From Candidatus Schekmanbacteria bacterium (lineage in GTDB: Bacteria; Schekmanbacteria; GWA2-38-11; J061): 6,904 nt of DNA. Below, in pieces: positions 5,631 to 6,904 of the stretch. The DNA lies in assembly GCA_003695725.1 (NCBI GenBank), contig RFHX01000014.1, forward strand, positions 1 through 6,904, read 5' to 3'. The position numbers were made by a program, and so were the translations under genes. Numbering within the stretch: position 1 is the first letter of the stretch; every line of letters starts with the position of its first letter. The notes under the pieces are model-generated. The model did not search any database, had not been told where the DNA came from, and saw nothing but the letters and a program-made list of their open reading frames with translations.

Positions 5631-6904
5631 TTGAGGATAATAACATCACATATAAATACCGATTTTGATGGTTTTGCCTCGATGGTAGCAGCGTCCAAAA
5701 TTTATCCAAGGTCAAAGATTGTTTTTACAGGAGCTCAGGAAAAGACCTTACGAGAATTTCTGAAAAAGGAGGGAAAGGATTTTAAGTATTTTCAGGCAGG
5801 GGAAATTGATTTATCAAAAGTTTCCTCTCTTGTCCTTGTGGATGTGAGCAGAAGTGAGAAACTGGGAGTTTTTCAGGAGCTTATTGGAAAGAAAAGCATT
5901 GAGATTCATATATACGACCACCATTTGACAACAAATAAGGGCTTAAAGTGTAAAAAAGCAGTTTTGAAGAAGAGAGGAGCAACTACTACGATATTGGTAG
6001 AAATTCTAAGACGGAAAAAAATATCTTTATCGAAGAAAGAAGCAACATTAATGGCAATGGGAATCTATGAAGAGACAGGATGCTTATCATATTCATCTAC
6101 TACTCCAGAAGATTTAAGGGCAGCAGGATGGCTCATTCAATGCGGTGCCGACTTAAAATTGGTCAGAGAATATTTTAGAAGGGAAATAAATGAGGAACAA
6201 TTGGATATTCTCAGCCAGCTTCTTTCATCTGCAGTAGTCATAAAAAGGAATAATTTAAAATTTGCATTTGCAACTGCAACAGAGAGTAACTATGTCGATG
6301 ATGCAGCCCTTGTTGTATCACGTATTATGAATATGAAAGAATTGGATGGAATTGTTGCCCTCATAAGAATGGATGAGAGGATTCATCTTATTTTTAGGAG
6401 TTCTACTGAGGTTTTGAATTGTGCAGAAATAGCTTCTTTATTTGGCGGCGGTGGACACCAGTTTGCGGCTTCTGCTGTATCAAAAAATATGACGATTGCA
6501 GAAACGATTGACCGCATTAAGGAATATTTCGATAAGATAATACCTGCTGAAATAAAAGCATTTGAATTAATGACACCGTCACCCCTTACAATTTCTTCAA
6601 AATCTACAATGAAAAAGGCATTTTTAGAACTCAAGAAACTTCATTATAATGCTGCACCGGTTGTGGCAAAAAGTGGCGAAGTAGTAGGTGTCATCAACAG
6701 AAAAACGTTAGAGAGGGCAGTTAGCCATAAAATGTCAAAAGAAAAAGTTGAAAATTATGTAAATTCAAACTTTGCAGAAGTTGATTTCGATACACCGGCA
6801 AAGAAAGTAGTTGAGCTTATGATAAGAGACAAGATTCCTTTTTTGACAGTTATGAAAGGTGGAAAACTTGAAGGCGTTATAACAAGAAGTGACCTGATTA
6901 AACA
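5631..6904 (+). CDS. DHH-DHHA1-CBS-CBS protein, partial; probable N-terminal half of an A-adding tRNA nucleotidyltransferase
   Basis: The frame is open from TTG 5631 to the window end: 424 complete codons and no stop, so the 3' end is missing. Residues 1-160 form a DHH phosphoesterase domain: motif I HINTDFD (His7, Asp11, Asp13), motif II Asp71 in VLVDVSR, motif III Asp96-His97-His98 in YDHHL, motif IV EETG at 147-150. A DHHA1 domain follows, with FGGGGHQFAASA at about 271-282. Two CBS domains come next: about 311-366 (FELMTPSPLTI to GVINRKTLERA) and from about 373 (NFAEVDFDTPAKKVVELM to EGVITRSDLI). This order, and an N-terminus resembling NTDFDALASM, match large bacterial proteins in which DHH-CBS precedes a class II polyA-polymerase/tRNA nucleotidyltransferase domain that adds the 3'-terminal A. 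That domain would lie outside the window, so the enzyme name is inference; a stand-alone DHH/CBS phosphoesterase remains possible. GGGGH argues against a DHHA2-type pyrophosphatase. It follows tsaE with a one-base gap. Confidence 0.85.
   Translation, partial: MRIITSHINTDFDGFASMVAASKIYPRSKIVFTGAQEKTLREFLKKEGKDFKYFQAGEIDLSKVSSLVLVDVSRSEKLGVFQELIGKKSIEIHIYDHHLTTNKGLKCKKAVLKKRGATTTILVEILRRKKISLSKKEATLMAMGIYEETGCLSYSSTTPEDLRAAGWLIQCGADLKLVREYFRREINEEQLDILSQLLSSAVVIKRNNLKFAFATATESNYVDDAALVVSRIMNMKELDGIVALIRMDERIHLIFRSSTEVLNCAEIASLFGGGGHQFAASAVSKNMTIAETIDRIKEYFDKIIPAEIKAFELMTPSPLTISSKSTMKKAFLELKKLHYNAAPVVAKSGEVVGVINRKTLERAVSHKMSKEKVENYVNSNFAEVDFDTPAKKVVELMIRDKIPFLTVMKGGKLEGVITRSDLIK

Noticed and set aside
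5631-6904. Family II inorganic pyrophosphatase with CBS domains
   Set aside because: Those enzymes carry DHHA2 and have CBS inserted inside the catalytic part. Here GGGGHQ marks DHHA1, and the CBS domains follow it.

Overview
The window is AT-rich DNA from what looks like a diderm (Gram-negative-type) bacterium. The signs are a lipoprotein signal peptide on a binding protein, a TonB-family protein (which implies an outer membrane), and a DHH-CBS protein of the kind fused to A-adding tRNA nucleotidyltransferases in deltaproteobacteria, Nitrospirae-like lineages and Aquifex. I cannot name the genus. All supported genes are on the + strand and closely packed. I see no rRNA, tRNA, CRISPR array, insertion sequence or prophage gene.

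Layout. Positions 1-144 carry a possible tail of an upstream gene, perhaps frame-disrupted, with a good sigma70-like promoter over its end. Positions 222-2784 encode a complete ABC importer of the nitrate/sulfonate/taurine/pyrimidine-precursor class: lipoprotein binding protein, permease and ATPase. Six bases later, at 2791-3804, comes a TonB-family protein. A 112-base AT-rich gap (3805-3916) with weak hairpins separates this block from a second one.

The second block is cinA (3917-5161), tsaE (5162-5629, starting directly after the cinA stop) and an open-ended gene from a TTG at 5631 that runs off the window. That last gene encodes a DHH phosphoesterase-like domain, DHHA1 and two CBS domains. 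It is probably the N-terminal half of a large tRNA nucleotidyltransferase.

How they may work together. The first block looks like a small-molecule uptake operon in which a TonB protein could energise outer-membrane entry of the same substrate; that link is inference. The second block groups pyridine-nucleotide repair (CinA) with tRNA maturation (TsaE for t6A37, and probably 3'-end CCA repair). Most genes belong to known families. The points worth a second look are the TonB/ABC pairing, the unusual linker of the TonB protein, the divergent ABC signature region, and the possible broken gene at the left edge. I found no evidence of a wholly new system.
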